Source of the DNA: a virus | Direction: 5' to 3' (one strand) | IMG/VR virus record: IMGVR_UViG_3300045999_007115 | Location: 1-41,735 of that record | DNA: 41,735 nucleotides | Part shown: positions 21,749-29,724 of the stretch, in pieces | Layout: each line of letters begins with the position of its first letter | How positions within the stretch are numbered: the first letter of the stretch is position 1 | The notes under the pieces: model-generated | What the model was told of the DNA's origin: nothing | Database searches by the model: none | What the model saw: only the letters and a program-made list of their open reading frames with translations | Program-made: the position numbers and the translations under genes

Positions 21749-21987
21749 AGATAGCCACCGCAACCATCCGCCTACCCCTGCCCGGCATGGAGCGCACCCC
21801 GCACATGGTTAAGGCGTTCGGCGTAGAAGCCCCCTGGAAGGTAGCAGGGTGGGGCATACGGAGCGCACGGCATACGAAGACGGGCGACGTCCTGGTAGTG
21901 ATTGAAAAGGTGTGCCAGGATGCTGACAGCGAGATAGCGGAGTTGAGGAAGCACTACTTATTGGAAGCAACAACTATAATTGAATAA
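21745..21987 (+). CDS. Small protein of unknown function
   Basis: An 80-residue protein, beta-rich at the start (KIATATIRLPLPGMERTPH) with a C-terminal helix. It is coupled to the MazG-like gene by a 4-base overlap. No family recognised. Confidence 0.5.
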   Translation: MKIATATIRLPLPGMERTPHMVKAFGVEAPWKVAGWGIRSARHTKTGDVLVVIEKVCQDADSEIAELRKHYLLEATTIIE

Positions 21988-21996
21988 AAAAACACT

Positions 21997-22209
21997 ATGC
22001 AACAAAGTATAAACATTAAAATCAAGTTCGTGGGCAAAAATAGGACTATTGCGCTCACATGGGAAGCCGGCGATCAGGAAACAAGGCTTAGTATCCCCGA
22101 CGAGGCAATCCCGGCGCTAATCCACGACCTTGCTCTGGCATTGGTCGAAAAGCAAGCGAAACAATCTAAAAAAACAAAACAGCCCCATGCAGATACTTAT
22201 TCTTGCTAA
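21997..22209 (+). CDS. Small protein of unknown function
   Basis: A 70-residue protein with an N-terminal beta-hairpin (INIKIKFVGKNRTIALTWEA), a helix (AIPALIHDLALALVEKQ) and a Lys-rich tail. It overlaps the glycosyltransferase gene by 23 bases. No family recognised. Confidence 0.5.
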   Translation: MQQSINIKIKFVGKNRTIALTWEAGDQETRLSIPDEAIPALIHDLALALVEKQAKQSKKTKQPHADTYSC

Positions 22210-23176
22210 CCCAACCAGCGCCGCTACCGACTACTACCGCACCATTGGCCCGTTCGGACGCCTGGCAGAAGTAGACAAAAGCATTAGCCTGGAAATCCAA
22301 TACCCGCAAAACTGCAAGTGGCACCACATGTACACGTCGGATGTGATGGTGGTGCAACGCCCCAACGGCGATGAAACGCTGAACTTCATAGCAGAAGCGA
22401 AGCGGATGGGCAAAAAGATACTGCTTGACATTGACGACTTATTGCATGGGCTAACCGACGCCAACCCCGCATCGAAGCACTTCAACAGCCCACAGGTAAA
22501 ACAGACGATGGACGCAGCCCTTAGTATGGGCGACGCGCTAATAGTCAGCACCCCGTTCCTGGCAGAGTTCTACGCTCAATTGTTCGAGCGGGAAATCTAC
22601 GTCGTACCTAATTGCCCGAACATGCAAAGCACCCCATACGGCGAAATTGTACCACAGCACAACCCATTGCGCGTGTTCTGGAGGGGTAGTACCACGCACC
22701 TGGATGACTTGTGGACAATTGAAAAGGTATGGCGTATGCTCGGAGACGATCCCGCAACGTCGCTCATGTTCATCGGTATCGAAAAGTTCCTACTGCCTTG
22801 GTTCAAAGGGAAAGCCAACTTCATCCCCTGGCAGACGATGTATCAGCTATTCGAGGGTATGCGCAATAGTGGCATAGACTGGGGGCTTTATCCTCTCACC
22901 CTGGACGATTTCAACGCCGCGAAGTCCAACATATTTGCAATGGAGGTCCTCACCTCTGGGGGCGCTGTGCTTGCACCGGAAGGACTGGCAGAATGGGAAC
23001 ACCCTGGGGTGGTGCGCTATAAGAATCCCATGCACTTGCAAGTGCTGTTAAGTGAAATAAGGAGCGGGAAGATTGACAAGCAAGAAACCGTGAAAGCAGG
23101 CCGGGCATGGATGGAAGAACACCGGAACCTGGACGCATGGAATTTAATCCGAAAATCAATACTGGAAAGCCTATGA
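22187..23176 (+). CDS. Glycosyltransferase, GT-B type
   Basis: The 329-residue protein starts MQILILANPTSAATDYYR, a Rossmann strand and loop. KKILLDIDDLLHGL (about 76-89) and IYVVPNCPNM (137-146, the V-P-N motif of GT4-type enzymes) follow, then WRGSTTHLDD and a C-terminal domain with the donor-side acidic region. It would move a sugar from a nucleotide-sugar donor. Start 22187 is chosen over 22130, which lies inside the previous gene. It begins a four-gene overlapping cassette. Confidence 0.75.
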   Translation: MQILILANPTSAATDYYRTIGPFGRLAEVDKSISLEIQYPQNCKWHHMYTSDVMVVQRPNGDETLNFIAEAKRMGKKILLDIDDLLHGLTDANPASKHFNSPQVKQTMDAALSMGDALIVSTPFLAEFYAQLFEREIYVVPNCPNMQSTPYGEIVPQHNPLRVFWRGSTTHLDDLWTIEKVWRMLGDDPATSLMFIGIEKFLLPWFKGKANFIPWQTMYQLFEGMRNSGIDWGLYPLTLDDFNAAKSNIFAMEVLTSGGAVLAPEGLAEWEHPGVVRYKNPMHLQVLLSEIRSGKIDKQETVKAGRAWMEEHRNLDAWNLIRKSILESL

Positions 23177-24168
23177 AAAAGAAAATTGCGGTAATCATTC
23201 CGACTATCCGGCCCGAACTATTCGATACCGAGTTTTTTCCCGCCTGGGAACCATTGTTCCGGCTGCATCAGTGCGCCGTGTACCGCGTCCTGGACGGGGA
23301 AACGCCGCGTGTGCAACGCTGGAAGCACAATAGCGACACGTATACGCCGACGTATAAGACGGTTCTATCCCCTATTGCATGGCTGGACATTGCTATCGAG
23401 ATACCGGACTGCATCTACAATTTTACCGACGCCGTCCGCAACCTGGGTTTTCTCGCAGCGAAGCGCAACGATGACCCGGACATATACATCTCCCTGGATG
23501 ACGATGTGCTGCCTATTGAGGGCTTCGACCCCATTAAAGAGCATGTATGGGCATTATTGCGTAGCGTACAATTAGACTGGGTGGACACCGCCAAAGGGTT
23601 CGTAAACATGCGAGGCGTACCATACAACCTGCCACAATACCCCGTACTATTATCCCACGGCATGTGGCGCAATGTACCAGACCTGGATGCAATCCAACAA
23701 CTCCAATGGCCTGACCTTCGCAATGTGGAGTTCAACCATTTTCACATTCCCTGCCATGCCTTTTTTCCGGTGTGCGCCATGAACTTCGCATTCCGAAAAG
23801 AACTGCTACCCTACGCCTATCAGGCTCCAATGGGCAGAAAACTACTCCAGGACGGACTGGAGGTATTCGACCGCTTCGCCGATATATGGGCGGGCTTGGT
23901 GATGAAATATGCAATTGACAATGTGCTGAACGGTGCCGCCGTATCCGGTTACTCCGTTGTAGAACACCGCCGCGCGTCTAACGTATGGGCTAACCTGCGA
24001 AAAGAAGCGCCAGGGATGGAACTCAACGAGACGATGTACAAAAAAGTTGCCCAAATATTGAAACACGGCGACCATTGGCGCAACATTATGCCACCGTCTA
24101 AAGACGAACATCCGTACATAACCCTTTATCGCCAACGCCTTGACGAATGGCACATATTAACCAAGTAA
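23173..24168 (+). CDS. GT75-like glycosyltransferase or mutase (reversibly glycosylated polypeptide family)
   Basis: This 331-residue protein aligns by eye over most of its length with plant RGP/UDP-arabinopyranose mutase proteins: AVIIPTIR (6-13), ISLDDDVLP (106-114, the DxD motif), MRGVPYNL (146-153, the plant RGYPFSL site whose Arg is glycosylated), LSHGMWRNVPDLDA (160-173), FPVCAMNFAFRKEL (198-211), FDRFADIWAG (232-241) and HRRASNVWANLRKE (265-278). This is from memory of the plant sequences. It may interconvert a UDP-pentose or act as a sugar transferase. The ATGA overlap at 23173 sets the start. Confidence 0.7.
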   Translation: MKKKIAVIIPTIRPELFDTEFFPAWEPLFRLHQCAVYRVLDGETPRVQRWKHNSDTYTPTYKTVLSPIAWLDIAIEIPDCIYNFTDAVRNLGFLAAKRNDDPDIYISLDDDVLPIEGFDPIKEHVWALLRSVQLDWVDTAKGFVNMRGVPYNLPQYPVLLSHGMWRNVPDLDAIQQLQWPDLRNVEFNHFHIPCHAFFPVCAMNFAFRKELLPYAYQAPMGRKLLQDGLEVFDRFADIWAGLVMKYAIDNVLNGAAVSGYSVVEHRRASNVWANLRKEAPGMELNETMYKKVAQILKHGDHWRNIMPPSKDEHPYITLYRQRLDEWHILTK

Positions 24169-24169
24169 C

Positions 24170-25057
24170 ATGCTATACACCGAAAAGAACGCCAACCTAC
24201 AATACCGATGCGCCGTCGTGATGGGCACGTACAACCGCGCACACCTGCTCAAAAACTCCCTGGTATGGTACCACCGCACCATGAAAGACGATACATGCCT
24301 CATCGTCATTGACGATGCCAGTACCGATCACACGGAGCAGGTAGTGCGCGATTGGGCCGAGGTGATGGATATTCACTACTTCCGACTTGAAAAGCCCGAC
24401 GGCCAATGGCGGGACAGCGCACAGTTTTTGAACGAAGGTATCAGCTACGCGCTCTATGGCCTGCATTGTGAAACAGTGTTCGCTACGCACCCGGAGGTAA
24501 TGCCAGGAAAGCGCACCATAGAGCAAGCCCGCGAGACGTGCGCGGTGTACAATACGCCGCTATGGATTTCCTGCAAGGGCTACTACCTTACCCCTGCGCA
24601 GCAAGAATACATGCAGGACAACTGGCACGCCCTAAAAATGGGCTACGACTTGACGAATGTCCGCAACATACCAGACTTCTACGATGTGCCAGGAACTGCC
24701 ATAGAAGGCCCTGCAGCCGACTATGTACACGCTGCAATGGATAGGCATGTCGTATGGCACTCATGGATATGGGGAGGGGGAAACCGCGCAACCTGGGAAG
24801 CTCTGGGAGGCTTGAACGAATCCCCGGTATGGGGTGTAGTAGATGTGGACTTATTGAACCGTCGCAGCGCACTTGCTATCCCTACGATTACGCCTTATGA
24901 CGAATCCGCAATGGTGATACACCAGAACCACGACGACCCGGCTAAGAACACCGTTACGCCCCGCAACATGGAGCAGGTGTTCGCCAATTTACCGCAACGA
25001 ACGCGCGAAAACAGCCGATTAGACAACCTAAACCCCGAACGATGGGCAACAAGATAG
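24170..25057 (+). CDS. Glycosyltransferase family 2-like
   Basis: The 295-residue protein has a GT-A N-terminus: CAVVMGTYNRAHLLKNSL (14-31), CLIVIDDASTDHTEQV (43-58), then VFATHPEVMPGKRTI. The end holds GGLNESPVWGVVDVDLLNRRS and HQNHDDP, matching the acidic catalytic region and C-terminal His of GT2 enzymes. It follows the GT75-like gene by one base and overlaps the methyltransferase gene by 16, so all are translated together. Target glycan unknown. Confidence 0.8.
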   Translation: MLYTEKNANLQYRCAVVMGTYNRAHLLKNSLVWYHRTMKDDTCLIVIDDASTDHTEQVVRDWAEVMDIHYFRLEKPDGQWRDSAQFLNEGISYALYGLHCETVFATHPEVMPGKRTIEQARETCAVYNTPLWISCKGYYLTPAQQEYMQDNWHALKMGYDLTNVRNIPDFYDVPGTAIEGPAADYVHAAMDRHVVWHSWIWGGGNRATWEALGGLNESPVWGVVDVDLLNRRSALAIPTITPYDESAMVIHQNHDDPAKNTVTPRNMEQVFANLPQRTRENSRLDNLNPERWATR

Positions 25058-25665
25058 GAGAGGGCGTCTTTCCCATACCATACAGCGATGACGCTTTCCC
25101 GATGGCGCAGGGCTGGAATAGCGAACACCCGATATTTCAGCGCATCGTCAGCAAGTACGTAGCGCCCACGATTATCGAAGTGGGAACCTGGCACGGTGCA
25201 AGCGCCATACAGATGGCCCGCAACCTACCGAACGGCATGGGCCGCATCTACTGCGTGGATACCTGGTTGGGTGCATTGGAGTTTTGGACTACGCACAAGG
25301 ATACCCCAGAACGCGACTTAATGCTAAAACACGGCTACCCACAGGTGTACTACCATTTCCTGCGATGTGTCCAAGCAGCAGGCGTAGAACGCTATATCAC
25401 GCCTATCCCCATGCCTTCCCTTATGGCAGCGCGGTATTTAAGTAGCGAAAAGGTCCAAGCTGACGTCATATATATAGACGGTAGCCACGAATACGATGAC
25501 GTTAAGGCCGACATAGCCGCATACATGCCCCTGCTAAGAACAGGCGGAACAATGTTCGGCGATGACTTTAGTGCGTTCGAGGGCGTTGCCAGGGCGGTAG
25601 AAGAAACGTTCGGGCGTACGTTCGCGTTAGAGGATAAGAACTTTTGGATAATCGAAAAACGCTGA
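25042..25665 (+). CDS. Class I SAM-dependent methyltransferase
   Basis: The 207-residue protein has IIEVGTWHGASAIQMA (44-59, SAM-binding motif I), IYCVDTW (69-75), VIYIDGSHEYDDVKADI (142-158) and GGTMFGDDF (168-176). This is the Methyltransf_24-type used on sugars and small molecules. Placed at the end of three glycosyltransferase genes, it probably methylates the sugar added by them, either on virion protein, DNA or a host glycan. Confidence 0.8.
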   Translation: MGNKIGEGVFPIPYSDDAFPMAQGWNSEHPIFQRIVSKYVAPTIIEVGTWHGASAIQMARNLPNGMGRIYCVDTWLGALEFWTTHKDTPERDLMLKHGYPQVYYHFLRCVQAAGVERYITPIPMPSLMAARYLSSEKVQADVIYIDGSHEYDDVKADIAAYMPLLRTGGTMFGDDFSAFEGVARAVEETFGRTFALEDKNFWIIEKR

Positions 25666-25667
25666 TT

Positions 25668-25847
25668 ATGCCGATACCGCAACCGCAACCGGGCGAACCG
25701 GAAGAAGATTTTACCCGCCGATGCATGGCAGACGATACTATGAGGCAGGAATACCCGGATTTGAGGCAGCGGTTAGCCGTTTGTTCCGCTCAAACAGCCG
25801 AAAAACAGCCAACGAATGAAAAAGGAAAACCCGATACCGAACAATAA
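25668..25847 (+). CDS. Small conserved phage protein upstream of terminase
   Basis: A 59-residue protein with DFTRRCMADDTMRQEYPDLRQRLAVC. The pattern RCM-D-eyPD-QR-AVC is known from short segments near phage packaging and portal genes. The role is unknown; two Cys could bind a metal. It overlaps the next gene by 32 bases. Confidence 0.55.
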   Translation: MPIPQPQPGEPEEDFTRRCMADDTMRQEYPDLRQRLAVCSAQTAEKQPTNEKGKPDTEQ

Positions 25848-26136
25848 GCCGTTTAAGAAGGGAGTTTCAGGGAATCCGAAGGGACGCCCCAAGCTGCCTG
25901 ACCTGAAAGGCGCAATGGCTGAACTACTCGCAGACGAAAAGAATGGGAAAACCGCGCTTCAAGCCGTACTCATGCGCCTGCGACAAATGGCCATAGACGG
26001 CAACCTAAAGGCCGCTGATATGCTACTGGCATACGGCTACGGACGCCCTAAGCAGCAGATAGATCACACCACAGGCGGCAACGAGATAAAAGCCCCTGCG
26101 GCCATTGTATTCATTAAGGATGCAGATACAGATTAA
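25816..26136 (+). CDS. Terminase small subunit-like protein (DUF5681 type)
   Basis: The 106-residue protein begins with a basic segment PFKKGVSGNPKGRPK (12-26), the mark of DUF5681 proteins, followed by helices (LKGAMAELLADEKNGKTALQ; LKAADMLLAYGYGRPKQ). These precede large terminase genes and are thought to bind DNA as the small subunit. It overlaps the terminase start by 17 bases. Confidence 0.65.
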   Translation: MKKENPIPNNKPFKKGVSGNPKGRPKLPDLKGAMAELLADEKNGKTALQAVLMRLRQMAIDGNLKAADMLLAYGYGRPKQQIDHTTGGNEIKAPAAIVFIKDADTD

Positions 26137-27346
26137 CAGCGCATATCAGCCGCTTTGGCTGCCCAAGACACGGTACATCCTACTGACAGGCGGGAGGGCT
26201 TCCTCTAAGTCCTTTAGCATGGCATTGTGGGCCTGCGATGCACTCTCCAGGCATCCGGGGTGGCGTATCCTATACACCCGCTACACGATGACAGCTGCCG
26301 AAATATCCATCATCCCGGAATTCCAGGACAAGCTAACCCTGCTGGGTATAGATGGCGATGTCGAAGTAACGCGCACCAACATACGGCACAAGGTAACGGG
26401 TACGGATATACTGTTTTCCGGTATCAAGACGAGCAGCGGGAACCAGACGGCACGGCTAAAGTCTATCCCGAAACTAAACGTGTTCATAGTGGACGAGGCA
26501 GAGGAGTTCACAGATGAGGCAGCCTTCGACACCATAGACGAAAGTATACGCCGGGAGGATGCCCCGAACATCGTACTGATAGCGATGAACCCACAGACCA
26601 CAGACCACTGGGTATATCGCCGCTGGTTCGAGGGTCATACGAAATACCGCGACATAGACGGGCACCAGGTACCGATCAGCACACACCCGCAATTGACGCA
26701 CATACATACTACCTGGCATGTATCTAAAGAGCACCTATCCGCTGACTACCTGGACAAGATAGCGCACCTACGCGATACGCAGCCCGCTAAGTATGCGCAC
26801 CGCTTCCTCGGCCAATGGTTGGAGCGCAGCGAGGGCGCTGTGTATCAGAACTGGATAGAGGGCGCGTTCGATGAATCCCTACCCTCTGCATATGGCCTGG
26901 ACTTCGGTTTCTTCCCGGACCCGCTGGCATTGGTAGAAGTGGCGATAGACAAGAAGCTGAAACGGGTGTACGTCAGGCAGCACCTATACGCAACCAACCT
27001 AAGTACATCGAGTGTACGGGGCGACGTAGCAAGGCGCACAGGCAGAAAGCCCGTGATATGCGACACGTCGGAGCCGCGACTGATTGCCGAACTGCAGGAG
27101 GCAGGCGTGAACGCACAGAAGGCTGACAAGGGTCCTGATAGCATCCTCAATGGCATACGGGCGCTCCAGGACTTCACTATCGTAGTCAGCCAGGAAAGCC
27201 ACGACATTAAGCGCGAACTGCGCCTATATTCGTGGAACGACAAGAAGCACAGCGTACCCATAGACGCGCACCAGCACGCCCTGGACGCCCTAAGATATTG
27301 TTTCACCTTCCTGAATGCTGGGAGTTCATTCGTGGCAGGCAGGTAA
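26120..27346 (+). CDS. terL: Terminase large subunit
   Basis: The 408-residue protein has the packaging ATPase motifs: Walker A GGRASSKS (24-31), Walker B VFIVDEAEE (121-129) and IAMNPQTTDHW (154-164, coupling motif). The C-terminal nuclease acidic residues are at D261 (GLDFGFFPDP), D315 (VICDTSEP) and D389 (HALDALRY). It cuts concatemers and pumps DNA into the prohead. ATG 26120 is chosen over 26105, which lies deeper in the previous gene; both are possible. The circularly closed sequence suggests headful packaging. Confidence 0.92.
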   Translation: MQIQINSAYQPLWLPKTRYILLTGGRASSKSFSMALWACDALSRHPGWRILYTRYTMTAAEISIIPEFQDKLTLLGIDGDVEVTRTNIRHKVTGTDILFSGIKTSSGNQTARLKSIPKLNVFIVDEAEEFTDEAAFDTIDESIRREDAPNIVLIAMNPQTTDHWVYRRWFEGHTKYRDIDGHQVPISTHPQLTHIHTTWHVSKEHLSADYLDKIAHLRDTQPAKYAHRFLGQWLERSEGAVYQNWIEGAFDESLPSAYGLDFGFFPDPLALVEVAIDKKLKRVYVRQHLYATNLSTSSVRGDVARRTGRKPVICDTSEPRLIAELQEAGVNAQKADKGPDSILNGIRALQDFTIVVSQESHDIKRELRLYSWNDKKHSVPIDAHQHALDALRYCFTFLNAGSSFVAGR

Positions 27347-27355
27347 AAATCGAAC

Positions 27356-27682
27356 ATGAAAGACGAATTAAAGGCCATTATTGAGGCTGCATACAAGGAA
27401 GCCCGAAATGTAATGCAGGCACACAAAGGAAAATGGACAGCCAACGGGAAGCGGGCCAATCAAGCGTTCCGCGCCCTGGAGGTATCCTGTCGGAAATTGG
27501 GCATCCCTACCCCGCCCATATCGAAGCGCCCTAACAGCGCCGAACAGGTGTTCCGGTATGGCGAACCACAGGCGCAGGATACGCCCACGACGCAGGACAC
27601 AGCAGGCGACTACATTGCTAATAGCAAGACAGAAGAAGCCCCTGAAAAGGACGTATTACGCCCTAAAAGCCGCCGTAAATGA
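27356..27682 (+). CDS. Small basic protein of unknown function
   Basis: The 108-residue protein has a helical N-terminal half (MKDELKAIIEAAYKEARNV; ANQAFRALEVSCRKLG) and a disordered Pro/Thr/Lys-rich C-terminus ending RPKSRRK. It overlaps the next gene by 4 bases. No family recognised. Confidence 0.55.
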   Translation: MKDELKAIIEAAYKEARNVMQAHKGKWTANGKRANQAFRALEVSCRKLGIPTPPISKRPNSAEQVFRYGEPQAQDTPTTQDTAGDYIANSKTEEAPEKDVLRPKSRRK

Positions 27683-28524
27683 CGCTATTCGAGATTAAGG
27701 GCGAACGGTACACCTATCCGGACAGCTGGCACGACATCACCGCGACGCGCTACCTGGAATACCTGCGCGACATTGAACCGGGCTACCCGAAAGAAATCAG
27801 CGACTTGTCTAAGGCGCATACGATGCTGCAAGACGTAGAGCCTGATATCGAAAAGTGGGAGCGTAAAATAGGCATGACGCGCGCGCGTATCATGGAAACG
27901 ATACACGAAGGAACCGCGCCTAAGAAGTGCGCGCTGACGTTCCCGGAACTATACAGGCAGTGCATGGAGGCTAAGGCGATTATCGCCGACGTGGAAAGCC
28001 GTACGGGCGTCCTATGGCGGGCCAATACCTACTTTCCATACCTGGCACGGGTAGTGTCGCATTTCACGGGCGTACCGTATGAGGTATGCACGAACAATAT
28101 GGAGCTGGGTACGCTGGAGTTCCTCGCCTCTAAGGTGAATGCCGTGTTTACGCAACCCCCACCGGATGAGCAGAAAAGCACGTATCATATTGCCGGGGAG
28201 GTGTATTCCTTACCGGGCGACTTGATGAAGAAAAGCACCCTGATAGAGTTCGCGGAAGCGGCACAGTTCGAGCAGGACTTGCAATCGGTACGCAACGGCA
28301 ACGCAACGGCGATGCTGAACGTTACGGCGGTATTGTTACGCCCGTTAGGCGTTGCGTATAGCGAAGAGCAATATCAGCGCAACATGGCAACGTTCGCGCA
28401 ACACCTTACCATGTACGACTTATACCAGGTCGCTTTTTTTTTGCGCGGGTTAAGCATGAGATACGCACTCGCTTTCCTGACCTATACGGTGGAGGGGGAA
28501 ACAGTGCCGGGGATAGATACCTAA
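27679..28524 (+). CDS. Tail assembly chaperone-like protein (zero-frame product)
   Basis: The 281-residue protein is not recognised as a whole, but it sits between terminase and tail genes, upstream of the tape measure. Near its end, codons 252-255 read GCT TTT TTT TTG, a run of nine T. The -1 frame from this site is open for 85 codons and looks like genuine protein. That is the gpG/gpGT arrangement of siphovirus tail chaperones, where a small fraction of ribosomes shift. The size is larger than lambda gpG, so the parallel is one of layout. Confidence 0.6.
   Translation: MTLFEIKGERYTYPDSWHDITATRYLEYLRDIEPGYPKEISDLSKAHTMLQDVEPDIEKWERKIGMTRARIMETIHEGTAPKKCALTFPELYRQCMEAKAIIADVESRTGVLWRANTYFPYLARVVSHFTGVPYEVCTNNMELGTLEFLASKVNAVFTQPPPDEQKSTYHIAGEVYSLPGDLMKKSTLIEFAEAAQFEQDLQSVRNGNATAMLNVTAVLLRPLGVAYSEEQYQRNMATFAQHLTMYDLYQVAFFLRGLSMRYALAFLTYTVEGETVPGIDT
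28434..28442 (+). promoter_or_regulatory. T9 slippery sequence for -1 frameshifting
   Basis: In the zero frame the run is read as GC T, TTT, TTT, TTG, satisfying the X XXY YYZ rule with identical re-pairing after a one-base slip. A GC-rich stretch follows directly. If the true run length were ten, the gene would simply be continuous. Confidence 0.6.
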
Positions 28525-28697
28525 GCGAGCGGTTTGGCTGGTACATGACTATCAAGGCTGTCGCAGAATCGGGTATCTTCAACCTGCCAGGCTATACCCC
28601 GCTGCATAGCGCCGAACGCGCCAACCTATACGAAGCGTTCCATTATCTCGCAGCGAAGGCAGCGGAAAGCAAGGCACAAGCAGCGGATAGAAAATAA
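28440..28697 (+). CDS. -1 frameshift extension of the tail chaperone-like gene
   Basis: After a slip on T TTT TTT at 28434-28440 the -1 frame reads FARVKHEIRTRFPDLYGGGG, then SERFGWYMTIKAVAESGIF and LHSAERANLYEAFHYLAAKA to TAA at 28697. The fusion would be about 339 residues. A separate gene from ATG 28545 (50 residues) is the alternative, but the sequence before that ATG (LSERFGWY) also looks like protein, favouring fusion. Confidence 0.65.
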   Translation, partial: FARVKHEIRTRFPDLYGGGGNSAGDRYLSERFGWYMTIKAVAESGIFNLPGYTPLHSAERANLYEAFHYLAAKAAESKAQAADRK

Positions 28698-28747
28698 CAC
28701 CATCACTTTCTAAAAACCACGGCTGAAACGCTCGTAAATTCGCAGGT

Positions 28748-29212
28748 ATGGACATAAAAGGCATTCACGACATATTCCGCGACGTATCGGAAAGCGTGCC
28801 AGGGCTTAACAGCTTCGCGTTTGGTTGGCCGTTCGATAGGACGCGCGGTGCTGATCCGCAGACCGGACAGGAGGCAACCTATCCGCGCGTGTTTTTCGCC
28901 GTGCCCACCGCTACACAGGACACGATACGCCAACAGGATACCTATGCTATTACGCTGTTTTTCGATGACCTAGAAGGGTACGACAATCAGGGCGAATACG
29001 TAGGCGACACGCAACTGGAGCAATGGGCGAACCTGCAGGGGCTTGCCTCTGAATGGGTGCAAGAACTGAAGGGCAGACGCCTGGAGCGCGAACCGGACGG
29101 CATGGCGATTACGGGCAATATAACGCAGGGCTTCGACAGTTTCGGTGGTACGCAACGCCTCGTAACTGTTACGCTCACATTTTCCATTATTGTAACCGCA
29201 TCTTGTTCATGA
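28748..29212 (+). CDS. Tail completion or terminator-like protein
   Basis: The 154-residue protein (FAFGWPFDRTRGADPQTGQ; YPRVFFAVPTATQDTIRQ; YAITLFFDDLEGYD) has alternating beta segments like tail terminator/neck proteins, and sits among tail genes. The family is not firmly recognised. The next gene starts within its last codon pair. Confidence 0.5.
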   Translation: MDIKGIHDIFRDVSESVPGLNSFAFGWPFDRTRGADPQTGQEATYPRVFFAVPTATQDTIRQQDTYAITLFFDDLEGYDNQGEYVGDTQLEQWANLQGLASEWVQELKGRRLEREPDGMAITGNITQGFDSFGGTQRLVTVTLTFSIIVTASCS

Positions 29213-29724
29213 GTGCATTAGGGGATAGGGTGAAGCAGATAGCATTGCAGGGCATTGCAATCGAATGGAAGAAGCAGGGCCACGAACTAAGCGGACAGGC
29301 TGTGCGCAACATGGACGCAATAGAACTACCTATCTCCCTGGGTATCCGCATAGAGGGCTACCTAGCTGATTACATGGCCTACCTGAATGCAGGTATCCCA
29401 GGACCCCGTATCCCCTATTCCCCTGGCAGCGGTGCAAGGCATAGCAAGTACATTGAAGGGCTGAAACAATACGCGAAAGCCCGCATGAACGCAAGCGATA
29501 AGGAAGCCCTCGGCATTGCCTTCGCTATCGCATCGAAGCACAAGCGCGAAGGTATGCCCACGCGCTCAAGTGCGCGGTTCAGTCAGACGGGAAAGCGCAC
29601 GGGGTTCATAGAGACAGCGCTCGACGCCCTGACGCCACAGATAGCACAGGCAATAGAGGAGGAGGTAGAAAGGATATGGAATGTCCAAGTGGATGTAATG
29701 TTCAAGTCAATTCTCAATAGATGA
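29209..29724 (+). CDS. Putative virion morphogenesis / tail-completion protein
   Basis: ATG 29209 overlaps the previous stop and gives 171 residues, helical and basic (KHKREGMPTRSSARFSQTGKRTGF). The basic loop and long C-terminal helix recall head-tail joining proteins of the gp10 type. Assignment rests on position. Confidence 0.45.
   Translation: MSALGDRVKQIALQGIAIEWKKQGHELSGQAVRNMDAIELPISLGIRIEGYLADYMAYLNAGIPGPRIPYSPGSGARHSKYIEGLKQYAKARMNASDKEALGIAFAIASKHKREGMPTRSSARFSQTGKRTGFIETALDALTPQIAQAIEEEVERIWNVQVDVMFKSILNR

Noticed and set aside
28434-28442. T9 run as a sequencing or assembly error
   Set aside because: Not excluded, but the position in the chaperone slot and an exact slippery heptamer make programmed shifting more likely; kept as a finding with this caveat.
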